Of a DNA stretch of 64,000 nt, positions 49,348 through 61,340 are shown piece after piece. The stretch spans positions 32,854,525 through 32,918,524 of the forward strand of contig NC_053114.1 in the NCBI RefSeq assembly GCF_010015445.1, written 5' to 3'. The translations under genes and the position numbers were made by a program. This stretch comes from Perca fluviatilis. Taxonomy: Eukaryota; Chordata; Actinopteri; Perciformes; Percidae. How positions within the stretch are numbered: position 1 is the stretch's first letter; each line of letters begins with the position of its first letter. The notes beneath the pieces were generated by a model. It saw only the letters and a list, made by a program, of their open reading frames with translations, searched no databases and had not been told where the DNA came from.

Positions 49348-52300
49348 ATTGCTAATTGAAGATTTGTGTGAAGGAGTGTCAAACATGCGTTTCAGTGATT
49401 TCATACTGATGTAGGTAGTTTCTAATGGTTAGGAACAGATGGTTTCTGTTTGGTTACCATAGCTAAAACAACAGAGTTTGGACTGCTGAATGACCTCCGT
49501 GTTAACGGTTCTGCAAAAGGGTGGGGAAAATGTGTCAATCCAATGAGAAAGGGTTAACACATTTGCAAGAGGTGGCTTCTGCTATGCTGAGACAGTGATG
49601 ATGAAAACTGAGGTCAAAGCAATCAAGAAAAAACTGTAAACAATTAAAGACAATCATTAGAACATTTTGCCTGCATGTTTGCGGTATTGTACATTAATTA
49701 ACAGGGGACGTTTTTAAAAGCTGAAGGATGACCTCATGCAAGCGTGATCACATCTATTGTATGTCTGATTGGTCTTGACCTGGAGTGGAAGATAAGAATT
49801 CAAAGTTTTTAATCGGGAGAAATGTAGTGAATATTTTCAGCCAGGATAGCCTGGTATGCAGCATTCATATTTAGAAGCATGATGCATACTGGCTTTGGAT
49901 TTGTGGCACCTGATGAGCCTCTCTACCTCCTTTCTCCTCAGCTAACCTCTTCTTTTAAGAGTCCATGCTTGGGCATCATGATGTGCCCTCTTGAATGAGC
50001 AAACTTGCCCTCTCCATGATGAAGTATATGTTAGCCATGCAGGGTTCATGGTATAAATTAGCATTATTTTAATAAAATGCTCCTGTGTGTCCGAATTTTA
50101 TTCCCAGTATGTGGGATGGGTTCTTCAGTGATATTGAAGTGTTGTCATTTGCCTTTTCCCTTACTTACTTCCCCTCACCCTTGGTGATGGAGTGGAAAAT
50201 ATGATTACGAGTATTGTGGATTTAGGAAACCATTGCAGTCCATTCCTTGATGCATATTCTGTAAATACCTTTCTATACATTCGTTTTTATTGTTGGTGGC
50301 AGAGTCCGCTGTTCCTGCCCTGATTCAATTTGCCTACCTGCACATACCTACAATGTTTGTTTGATTGTACTGTAAAGTGATAAACCATTTGTTTTCGTCA
50401 CAAATTAGCTGCTCATCAACTTTCATACTACAGTTGAGTGGCAGTATTTTTTACTAACTGCAGTTTTCATAGTTTAATGCCTTACATATATTAGCTAACA
50501 CATTTTAGGAATGCTATATTCTTAATACATGGAGTTCTGCAGTGTGGGGTGGGGGGGTTGGGGAGAAAGGTCTGAATGGAGGCGGAGGAATGTCTGGCCT
50601 AGTTCAAGTTAATATCACAGAATTTCACACTTCGTTGTGACCAAGCCAAGGCATGCGTAACCTTAAACATAAGAGTCAAATCACAAGATTCCATGCAGGG
50701 CTTCCTGTTAGAAAGAGGGCCCCTGTGCCTGCCCATTCCAGATGTACAGTACTTATTTACTAGTTAAATAAGTTAATAGTTACTTACGTATTTACCATAC
50801 TCAGATTCAGCCAGAAAACATGTTGAATCACTTTCCATGCTCCTTTGTCCTAGCCCCAAACTTCTATTAGAAGGGAAGGGTTATAATTAACAACAGGCGG
50901 CTGGTTGACAAAACTTTCAAGAGTCACAGTTTTGAGCCAAGCTTTATTTATGTAAAGATCAAATGAATAAGAAATAATGTACAACAAAATGCAGCTGTAA
51001 TATCAATAATTAAATGACTGTCAGTGAAGAGATTGATGCACAGGTTTGTAAAGATTGTTAGCCATTTATGATGAAATTTTGTCTTTCTTTTCGTGGTAAC
51101 GTCATGTACAGTAGAAGTCCTGAATGCTGGTCATTGTTGGATGGATGCGGCAGAGGCTCTCTTTTTGGCACATCCCATCTACTTTCCACCTCCCACTAAG
51201 CTCTGGTATGCCTGCCTCCCACTCAGTCCACCGTCCAATGTGCATTGCATCACAAATATAACCCAGTACAGTGTAACATGAAAAACTATTTCTGCACAAG
51301 TGGCTTTGCTAATTGATTGGTTTTAAATACTCCGTATGACTCAAGGATAGGAAATGTTGGCTGTGTTGTTTTTTTCGGCCTATAATTAAACGTGGAGTGT
51401 GTTTCGAGAGGAGCAGTCTGTCGGAGCAGCCAGTGCCCTGCAGCAGTCTGCACATGTGGGTCTGTGTGTGCTGTGATGTAAGCCAGTGGACCCCCAATCT
51501 GGTTTAAAAATACAACATTTTGGTCATGCTGAGCAGCCTGGCGCAGCAGGAACCAGTGTGGTTGTCATAGTGATGGGGGATGAAAACTCATGCTGCCTAC
51601 TACTTAGTAGGCATATTGAATGGATTTGTTAATTTACCTCAGTAGGAGAGCATGACAATTTCATGACCACATTATGTTTACGTATTGTAATGGATTGCGA
51701 TTGGTGGACAATTTTGCATATGGTTTCATAGTATTATGTAGCTTGTATGGGCTATGAAAATTTTAGTTTGGTGACTTGAGCTGAGAATTCACCATTTCGC
51801 CACACTGATTTGTTGAGTGCTCCACACCCGAATGATCAGAGCTTCCATTTTCAATTCAGCGATTGTCTGTCTGTGCTAAAATGCCCCCGCACAACACCTC
51901 TAAACATTATGTTCTTTAGGTAGATACGCACATACTTTATATGTTTCAAGAAGGCTTAAGAGTTGTGTCTGTACCATGTTATGTATCCATCAGATTGCCA
52001 ATCTCCAGAAGATAAAATCAGGTTAAATATGATACGAAACTTGAAACTTCCCTGTGGGGAAATAAGGTGAAGACCTCCAGGTTAAGTTTGGAACTTTGAA
52101 ATGAATACCAGCTATTACTGAATTTAAGTGTTTTTTACAAGCTTCCCAGAACTGCTCGTCATGGGATCTGTTACAGCTGGATCTGTGTTGACTTAGCCAT
52201 TTCCCTTTCCTTACAATTATGCTAATATTGCACTAGTACGCTAAAATACTCTTTTTGGTGGAGTTTGTTTCTACCTTTTTGATACATGTTAGATTCGTAA

Positions 52301-53147
52301 ATGATGTTTGTTGTGTCTTTTTCCTGTGGGACCACTGTAACATGTAGCTTTGGTTATATAAATTGAGGAAATCATCCAGGACATGAAGTTACACAAACAT
52401 CAACTAATCGTTGGGCCAAATCCAGATAATTTCAAAATGATCTTGAGTTTTGGCCAAAGCCAACAGTCACCTCGACTCCTGGCTGAAAGTGGATCTGCTC
52501 TGAAATGTGTTTCAGGTTGCAGCTGAGCTCTTCAGCTATTACTGGAGTGCATCTCTGGCAAAAAAAATCCCTGCTGCCATGGTTGCCACCTCAAGGCTCA
52601 TGCTTCTTAGTCACCAGGGCAGAAATGTAACCTAATCAGGTGTCTGCTGCTCCCAGTACATAAGCACACTGCGCTGTGAACAGAGTGTACATTGGCTGTT
52701 TTGCACGAAACCACGTGTGGCCAAGCACCATTATATGACACTCTGTACATTTCAATTTCACTTGGATTCCTTATCAATACTTATATTGCTTGGGCAGTAA
52801 AATTCATTTTTCTTTTGCTTGGGGGTCTATTTGAGCTTGTGAAAGTAACCAGGAAATGCAGTAGTCACCTAAAAGATTTCAGAAGCATCCCCATAGAGGT
52901 TGCTTCCCCAGAACCATGTACAGGAACACGCTCTCCACCACAACAAGTGCTTCCGAGCAAAGTGCTTTACTTTAGATTCACTAAGTGGACTACTTGATGC
53001 CAAATGCTACTTGTGGTTATTTTTGGTATCCTATCCAAGTGTGCTTGCATGTGTCGCTCCAAGTACTGCAGATTGAACCTGAAAACAAAAATGTGTGGAG
53101 GTAAACACCAGTGCAAGTTGACTTTAAAAAAAGTGTTCAGTCTAAAC

Positions 53148-53712
53148 TAGGGTTGGGTACTGTTTGGGTTTTATAATAGGTATATAATGTATAAAATATA
53201 AAAAAGGAGCACAAAACGACAGTTGGCGACATTGAAAGAACGGCTTGTTTATTGCTAAGGCCATATGGTCAAAATTAAATGATTTAATAATGCAATAACA
53301 ATAACTTACAATGACTTATTTCACCAGCAAATTGCTGGTAAACGACAAAAACAAGCACCAAATGGGAAAAGGGTATTTTACAATAACTTTGAATGCACCA
53401 CAAGACTGGCGAGTTTCAAGTCAAGTGTTGTTTTTCCGACAACGGCAGCTGCAGTCACTTACATCCCAGTGTTGGAATCCTCTACAGTGAAATACAGTCA
53501 CACTTTACACCGCTTAACTTAAGCTGTCAGCATTTTAACCATTTGTTTAATCCAGCTACTAGCTAACGGTAACGTAGTGTCCCGTGCAGCGATGCTTCTG
53601 GGAAAAAGAAATAATGTCAGGTACCGGAATTTTCGTTCTTATTCGGTCTCGTTACTACCGTTTACGTCTGAACCGGTGCCCTATTGGCAGTGCGTTTCGG
53701 TACCCAACCCTA
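53148..53712. mobile_element. hAT MITE, copy 2 of the TAGGGTTGGGTA family
   Basis: The ends TAGGGTTGGGTACTG and GGTACCCAACCCTA are flanked by the exact octamer GTCTAAAC (53140-53147 and 53713-53720). It has the same orientation and internal words as copy 1 at 12995-13626. It is 565 bp with no ORF. Confidence 0.92.
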
Positions 53713-56014
53713 GTCTAAACCCACATATCGTGAGAGGAGAAAAATGAGGCTTGGCATTTGAACGAGACAGGATATCAACTGGATCTGCAACCAAAATTAA
53801 AAGGAGATGGGCGCATACAGCTTGCTTTGATGGTTCTGCCAATGAAAGCTTTAGCCCCATCCTTACATTTTAAAGATGAGAGCAAGCATGGCTGCATCTA
53901 AGTTTTCCTCTGCTGCTCTGTAGATCCCTCAGCACTTGGCTGTAACTGTATCTATTCCCAAAGTCGTGAACAAATGGTGTTGTCATTAGTCAACAGGTTT
54001 GTTTTTTGTTGACAAATTTCAACATTCGTATCACTCGTCAAATTATTTTTGTCTCTGTGACGCTGTGGTTTGTGAAAAATTATCCTGTGTTGGAATTCCC
54101 CGGGAAGTGACTGCCGAGCAGCTCGGAGCTTTGTTGAGCAGGGGTGAGTGAACATTCTGGGAGTGCTGGAAATGGATCCCACCCGTTTGCTCCTCCTCAG
54201 CCCTCCTGCAGCCTGGGGCATCTATTCTTGGTTTTCTCATAAGGATAAATTCTTGCCACAAATGTTTGGTAGCTAACTTGCATGGGTAGTAACCTCGCTG
54301 TATATATGGCCAACCTGCTGGCAGAGAGGCTGAAATGGTCACAGTGTTGCAAAATAGAAAGGACAAAATATCCTGGATATGCAATCGTGATGAACAGATT
54401 GTTGTAATCCAGGGTAGCACTTCATTTAGTCTTGTATCACTTAGTTATGAAATATGAGTCTGTACAAATATGTCTTTTGAAAAAACTGTGTGAACTTACT
54501 GTGTTTGCGACCCAGCTAAGCTAACGAGAGAGCTTTATGTTTCCCCTTCAATAAACTCTTATTGAACAAAATGGTGTGTAGAATGAACAAAATACCAGTG
54601 GACGTAAACAGAACAGTAGAGAGAAAATAGAGACACGCTCTGAGAGATATTGTGACTGCCTAGCACTAGCTCAGCTGGGCCCGCTAGAACGGTTAGCATC
54701 ACCAGTTTTGGCAGTTCACCAACTAGCCCTGCGAATTGTCACTATGTCACAAAGCTTCCAACTCCAGCTGTCTTTGTGGTGTGACTGCTGCTTTAGTAAA
54801 CAGTTTATGGTAAGGGTAAACAGTTACCCTTGTCTTTCATACTCAAAGCCATCATTTTATAAATGACCCTGATGATATCACTTCGGTTATTTTGTGACTG
54901 TGAAAAGCTATGTCCAGAGTCACGGAAGACACTGTTACACAACTTTTTTCCCAGGCTGTTTAGTACTCCCTGACTGATCTTCACATACAACATTTTTTTA
55001 ATTATTATGCCACCGTGCTTAAGCCAATTAAGTTATTCAGGCAAGTCAGTCAGGCATTACCTGCAATTGCAAGACTTTTGATAAAGATTTTGTGATTCCC
55101 TGTAACTGAATTTGTTTGTTAGGTCATTATTTTGCCTGATAATTGAAAATGATTGGCTGAAAAATACAAAGTAAGTTGTTCTCTGACAAGACAGTTCAGC
55201 TGGATGTCAGTGTTTGCTTAAAGCCCATAAAGATCTGACATGACAGATCTGACAGATTCTTGCTGCTTCTCTATTTTCTATTATTTTTTTTTTTTTTAAA
55301 TGCTTTGTGCTTTTCCTGTTCACAGTGATTAGTATTGAGTTGTCTCCTTTGTCATACAATGTATCATGGTGCAAAGTGCATGTTGACAAATATGGCACCA
55401 TCACACATAGTGACACTTGACCACAAGCCGGTGAAAAGGTTTTAACACATACTTTGAACTGGCAGGATGAGCCTCATCTATCATCTCTCCTGTGATATTA
55501 TTTGGAAATTATCATAGTCCATGAACCTAATGGTTTTCTTTTTTGACCCACTAAGAAAATGTGTTGTCAGTTTCCTTTTTTTGCCACTTTTTTTTCCAAA
55601 TAGTTTTGTGTTAGATGTGTCTCACTTTGCAGCCCTCTCTGAAATATCCAACCTGGATGGCACCCGAAATAGCACTTAAAGTGGCACTTAATGTATGACC
55701 GTTCCAATCATACCGACGGCGCTCCATCCCTTGGCCGAAATGTCTTTGTCTGGAACAGACTTTCTTGCACTCCCCAGCTCCCTGCAAGCCGCTGAGGTTG
55801 CCTGTGGAGGTTGTAGAGTTTGAATAGACAGAGCTATATAAGGGAAACCATTCTTTGTTTATTAGTTAAGGGAGAGTACACGGGAGTGCTGCCAGGCCTC
55901 TCAGAGTAGAAAATGGGGACAGAAAGAAGAAGATGAAAGACCACTCAGACATGGTGTACTCTGCTATGTAGAGCTGTAAACATTTGCTACTTTTTTCTTT
56001 TTAAGGCTTTTTAA

Positions 56015-56197
56015 GGCCCTAGCCATGATTGGTGCATCTGAACAGGGAGCGGTGGATATTTGCGAATCGCACCACTGGCTGTAGGTAGTGCCAGAGGAGC
56101 TGGATTTTTTTTTAATTACCTGCTTCATGTAGTTCTACTCGAACATAGGGTCAGTTTCAGCAAATATTAGTTTTAGAAGTCTTACCTACTGCACCTT
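56015..56197 (+). mobile_element. TTAA-flanked MITE, inverted relative to 11379-11605
   Basis: It lies between TTAA at 56011-56014 and TTAA at 56198-56201. It shares TGATTGGTGCATCTGAACAGG, CTGCTTCATGTAGTTCTACT and ACATAGGGTCAGT with the copy in nfatc3 intron 1, in the opposite orientation. It ends CTTACCTACTGCACCT. Non-coding. Confidence 0.7.
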
Positions 56198-56640
56198 TTA
56201 ATCAAGTGGCTGGAAATAGCCTTTTTCTGTGCGCCGTGCTATAGGCATTGTGTGATAATGTGATAATGCCACAATATAAATAAAATACAGTGGTTACATT
56301 AGCTGCCTCCCAGGGAATTTGTCTGGTGGACGTTGTCAGTAGAATTATCTGCAGTGGACATAGTTGGAGAGAGGCCATCCACCTGCTGCTAGCTTGACAT
56401 GTAGTGAAGCAATAATTGTGGTTTGGTAGTAGGGGTGTCTTGGTTGTAGCTTTAGTGCATTTGAGGTAAGGAAACCTACAAACAAAGCCTGCTAACAAAA
56501 CATTTCACAATTTGAATTCAATATTTTTCTTAGGTTTCTTGCTACTTCACATGGATATGAAAGTGAGCTAATAGGACATTGTGCTAAGATGGTTGCTGGA
56601 GTGTACCGTTGCAGGTTGGTGCTTGCAGGTGCCAGCTGTC

Positions 56641-56652
56641 GTGTGTGTGTGT

Positions 56653-56702
<50 letters not shown>
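56641..56702. repeat. (TG)n microsatellite
   Basis: TG tract with one GGG interruption near the start. Confidence 0.93.
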
Positions 56703-56704
<2 letters not shown>

Positions 56705-56851
56705 TGAATTTTTATAACCTGCATTTGTAAACAGTATTAAGTGCTCCTGTGTCTCTACATGCCTTCAATGGATTTGATGTGGTGAATAGGTAATTAGCTT
56801 ATTTTCCCATGGGGCTAAATCTGTCTGAGGTCTCCATTTTTAAAACCTTAA

Positions 56852-58087
56852 AGGGGTGGTTCAGAATTTTGGACATGGGACCACATTTCCAAGTTAGCCA
56901 GTGTGTTATTTATCAGTGGAGACCGTTTTCAACACTTTTCATCAAGTCCTTCCAGTTGCAGAGTTCGCTGGTGCTAGGCTAGCGCAAGTCAACAGTAACT
57001 GCTAGCCTGCCATTAAAAACAGTCTTACCCACTCCACAGTACACCCGAGGCAAATAAATTATAACGCCAGACTATAAATGTAAATGTCTGTTGATTGAAT
57101 AATGTTAGAAATAAAACTAGCCTTACATCACAATGCAATAGTTATACTTTGTTCCCTGTAGCTGGTAACCTAGGTTAGCGGTTAGCCCAGCCAGGTATCT
57201 ACCAAGAGTGTAGCTATGCCATTAGCTAACGTTGTTACTCTCCACAATGCATTGAACTGTAACGTTATCTCCACTAACGTTGTCACTCTCAATCTATCAG
57301 TAGCAGCTAGGCTAACGTTATGAAAGGGGCTAGCTTTATTAGCTAGAGTAGCCTACCAAAAGTTATTACCTGTTCATCAGTAGCTGAGGAACCGCATTCG
57401 TTGTCAGTGACTTGTGGTCCTTTTTAGATTGCGGGGTTTATCAAAGTCGTCTGGTCTGAAATGATCACTACACATTTGCCACTTGAGTAGAGTCCCCATC
57501 GGTGTCTTGATGTCCAAGCCAGCAGCAAGAAGCCACAGTTGGTTCCTTTCTGGATCTCCCAATGGAAATTTGTGGAAACTTTGTGGTGCCCATCTGTTTG
57601 GTTTATTTTTACAATTTCTAAATCCACACTGACACACCATGTTGCCTAGTCCTTAGTTTCTAATCCAATGCTTCAATACCAATGTACTACTAGGTGTCCC
57701 GACTGGAGTGAGCTTCTCTGTTTACTTTTCGGCGCAGTACTACTAACCTGAGCAAAGTAAAATTCCGCCGCTGCTGAGAAACTTGTCCCTCAAAATGTAA
57801 TGCGATCATTGAGATGCAAGGGTAGTTTTATTTCTAACGTTCTATCAACAGACATTTACATCGATACTCTGGCGTTATAATTTATTTGCCTCGGGTGTAC
57901 TGTGGAGTGGGTAAGACTGTTTTTAATGGCAGGCTAGCAGTTATTGTTGACTTGTGCTAGCCTAGCACCAGCGAACTCTGCAACTACAAGGAGTGGATGA
58001 AAAGTGTTGAAAACAGTCTCCAGTGATAAATAACACACTGGCTAACTTGGAAATGAGGTCCTATGTCCAAAATTCTCAACCACCCCT
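56852..58087 (-). mobile_element. Kolobok-like transposon: long inverted repeats, TTAA target, THAP remnant
   Basis: The outer ends AGGGGTGGTTCAGAATTTTG and CAAAATTCTCAACCACCCCT are inverted. The match extends inward for about 270 bp on each side (56852-57122 and 57818-58087), including ATAAATTATAACGCCAG and its complement. Both ends abut TTAA (56848-56851 and 58088-58091). The centre encodes a THAP zinc finger on the minus strand. TTAA duplication plus a THAP-bearing transposase is the signature of the Kolobok superfamily; P elements also carry THAP but make 8-bp duplications. At 1236 bp it lacks a full transposase. Confidence 0.8.
57404..57640 (-). pseudogene. THAP zinc-finger remnant of a Kolobok-type transposase
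   Basis: A 78-codon ORF beginning MVCQCGFRNCKNKPNRW. The zinc ligands C-x4-C (CGFRNC) and C-x2-H (CSDHF) are spaced as in a C2CH THAP domain. It keeps the invariant Pro (KNKP), the FHKFP motif, the central Trp (QLWLLAAG) and the FRPDDF segment. The frame ends shortly after THAP, so only the DNA-binding head is retained. It is likely a deletion derivative mobilised in trans. Confidence 0.75.
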
Positions 58088-60546
58088 TTAAATGAGACCA
58101 TCTGTTTATGGAAAACACATAATGTAAACTCATTACCAAGGCTTATAGGTTTATTGGGTGTACAGTTGCCGTTTGGGTGGTGGATACCAGTAGTGGAGGT
58201 GGTGCAAAGTCATAAGTTGCAATGCTCCGATTCAGTTAGCAACTTTGTATTTAATCAGCATGGCTGCACAGTGTGCTAATGAATTAAATTGTTCATTAAA
58301 TGCACTCTACACAAACTGCATGCTGTTGAACAAGGACTTACCTTCAACTTGCTGGTGTTTTTTATTTGTGTTGGATTAATAAAAAGCAGGGGATTTGATG
58401 CCTTGTAAGTACTATATATGCTTATTTTCCAAGACTGCTGTCTGCAAATAGTTGCATAATCACTTCTGTCCCAGTTTGAATTTAATTGAGATAATCCAGT
58501 ATCGGTCTTTTCTGCTCTGCCAATTTAAAATAAGATTTATAGTAATCTTCTGAGCTTAAAGTTGGTGTGCACAGTGTTTCATATCGACGTGTCTATGGGG
58601 AGCTTGTTCTCCAACTGGCAATGAGACAAATGCTGCATTGTCAGATTCCTCTCTTTAGAAGGACTCAGGCGTTTTTGTCTTTTGGACTCAGGGTAGAATG
58701 CCAGCCTTGTCCTCAGTTGGGTTACTTATCTCTCGGTGCAGTGCACACCCTCATGGAAATTACTTGGAGGGGCATCCCCACCCACCCTTCACCTCCTTCA
58801 ACGACAACACAATTAAATGATATATCTCCTTTTTAGGACAGAGTTCCCTGTTTGTTGCTTATACTGTTAAAGTCAGGCATCCTCTCAATTTGCTACAAGA
58901 TTATCTGTGATTGTAAGGCTGGTATAGAAAAATACCAGGTGGCAAATGTATTGCTGGCCACTCTCTGGAGGGAATGATCACGCAGAGACTCAGTGCTGGT
59001 TTTGAATTGGCAACATGTGTTAGTAGGATGGTGGATTCAAACGACATTTACAAGTGGCAGATGGGAAATGGGATTTTAGTTTTTGATCGGTTTTCCCTGA
59101 TGTCAAGTGCAGCTTGTTCCCTGATTGGAGTTCTGTTAACTGTGCTGCCAAGCCTTTTACTTTCATGCAGCTGGGGGAGCATGTGAACGCTCCTCAGCAA
59201 CCTGGCCTCACTGTGCATTTGGACATGCTTGCTGCAACTTTCCTTAACCCAAAGGGCTGTTTCAAAGCAGGCTACGCTTCCAAGAAGCAGACTTACACTC
59301 GTTTTTCAGTTGTTGTTGTTGTTGTTGTTGTTTTTTTGTGAGTGGATGCAGAGGTGGCACTTGGCATGCTGCCTTTGTAGTGTTATTAGGCAAGTAGACC
59401 GATTTTAACAGAATATTTCTTTTTTTTTTTTCTTTTTTTTTTTTAGAAAATCTGTTTATTTGCTTTCCTGCTGAGAATTAGATGAGAATGATACACTCCT
59501 ATCTCCCTTAAAGCGGCTATAATCAATATATATTCAGGATGGATCACATCACTACTGGAATTTGAAAGGGGTTGCTCGTAGTAATGAACCCCACAACGTT
59601 ATAGGGACTTTCAGCTCATTGTTTTGGTTTTCTTTTTTTCTTTTTTAAAATCATGGTGGGAAGTGTATACAAAGCTTAAACTTGTTGTTGTTATTGTCAC
59701 TTTTTGGGCAACATTTTTGGATTTGTTGGCGTTAAAGTCCCGCCTTAGAAATCATTCTTTAGAGTTGAGGTTGTCATCTTCACTGTAGTAATCCCAGCAT
59801 TCCTCATTCAGCATGCATTGAATTCATAGTGCTGCTGGTCTGCTCCTTCCCTCCTGTCCCTGACTTTGGTGCGGTTGTGGTATTCCTGCTGAAAGATAAG
59901 CTGTCCTGGAATCAGCCCCAGTCCGCTGACCTAGCAGGAAACGGCAGCAACCGTCCCCATCCTTCCTTCCCCCCATCCCCCTCCCCTCTCCTCCAAACGT
60001 CAGCTCAATCCACCACCACGTGTTCCCTCTTTATCTCACTCACATTTTTTTCTTTTTCTGCCACCTAAATCTACCCATCTCTTGGTTTCTCTCACCTCAA
60101 TCTCCCTTTCATCACCCTGCAAGTTCTCTCCTCAACCCCGCGGCTAGCAAGCATGTCAACACCTTGGCTGCAACCCAATCACAGGGATGAAATGACACAG
60201 GTCGCCTTGCTGTGGGCTGTAAATCAGCACACACACATCTGGTAAATGGATGAAGGGGGGTGTATTGATGGACAGAATATTCACACTACCTGCTTGACAT
60301 TTTGAATTTTTTTCATTGCTTCCGTCTGGGTATCTTAAAAATGGACTCCTCGTGCATGATTTGTGATGACTGGAAAGAGGTCAACTGACTTCATTTAGCT
60401 GGAGTTTAGTAGCACTGTCACTTCCCTGCAAGGACACATCATGAGAAATAATTGGCCTGAGAATGTTTATGTGCAGTTAAAATGGTTTACTACAATGCCA
60501 TAGGAGGAAAATAAACTGTAAAGAGGGTTTTCACTTTAATTCCTTC

Positions 60547-60547
<1 letters not shown>

Positions 60548-60641
<94 letters not shown>
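60548..60641. repeat. (TG)n microsatellite
   Basis: About 92 bp of pure TG, one of the longest uninterrupted tracts in the window. Confidence 0.95.
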
Positions 60642-60642
<1 letters not shown>

Positions 60643-61059
60643 CTCTAGAGCATGCCATTGCCATCTGACTCTCCAAACAATGCAGAGTATTTAATGTATG
60701 AGGTGACTGGGGAGTGGCTCCTGCCTGTTCCTAACAATAGAACTGACAAGCAAGGGGCCAGGCTTTCACTTTGCAGACAGCGTGAAAAAAAAGAAAAGAT
60801 TGGGGCTTGGAGTCGCTGGATTGTTCACCCACAATAGGCAACCGCAGCCCTTCAAGGCAGTTTACCTCCCATGTCATGTTTTTCTTCTTCTTCAATGCCC
60901 CTGAGCCTCTGCCCAGCCACCAGACTGCTTTTTAATTGGTTCTCCTGCCTGCCGGTTGGCCTACCTGCCTGGAATTGTTATCAACTTGCCCCGGAATAAC
61001 TGTTAACTTCTCAGATGGGATAGGGAAGTGTCACGCTTAGAAAGGCGCTCATCCATTAT

Positions 61060-61340
61060 AAAAAAAACCTGACTGCAAAGACTGCTAATGGAAAAGATAA
61101 GGAATGGCAGAGCACTGCTTATCCTAATTAAAATGTATGTCATTCCATATAGCTGTTGACTAAATTGGGTTTTGGAGGCCAAAGCGGCTGAAGCTACAGT
61201 AGCAGACAGTTAAATGTCTGCTCGCAGCTGTCCGCCCAATGAGCGGATTAGAGGGCTCCCATATCTTTTGCGGCCGAGATGCTAAAGAAGATTAGGTCGG
61301 TAGGAGAGGGCCGGCCCGTCCTAATCTGCAGTACCGCCAG
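61060..61340. promoter_or_regulatory. Possible conserved non-coding element
   Basis: A complex, non-repetitive stretch. It includes ATCCTAATTAAAATG, an inverted pair CAGACAGTTAAATGTCTG, CGCAGCTGTCCGCCC, a CCAATGAGCGGAT box, GGCCGGCCC and TAATCTGC. It stands out from the surrounding AT-rich DNA and has no ORF or transposon ends. The interpretation as an enhancer is inference only. Confidence 0.25.

Larger units (their letters stand above)
47015..49636. mobile_element. Tc1/mariner-like DNA transposon, 2.6 kb, with nested insertion
   Basis: The outer ends CAGTTTTTCTTGATTGCTTTGA and TCAAAGCAATCAAGAAAAAACTG are inverted repeats of about 22 bp with a single-base indel. Both abut TA (47013-47014 and 49637-49638), as expected for Tc1/mariner duplication. 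Subterminal GGTTAACAC words are also inverted. No recognisable transposase is present. The middle (roughly 47350-48760) has different texture, including CpG-richer sequence and a TG tract, and looks like a later insertion, possibly an LTR or another MITE in minus orientation. Confidence 0.6.
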
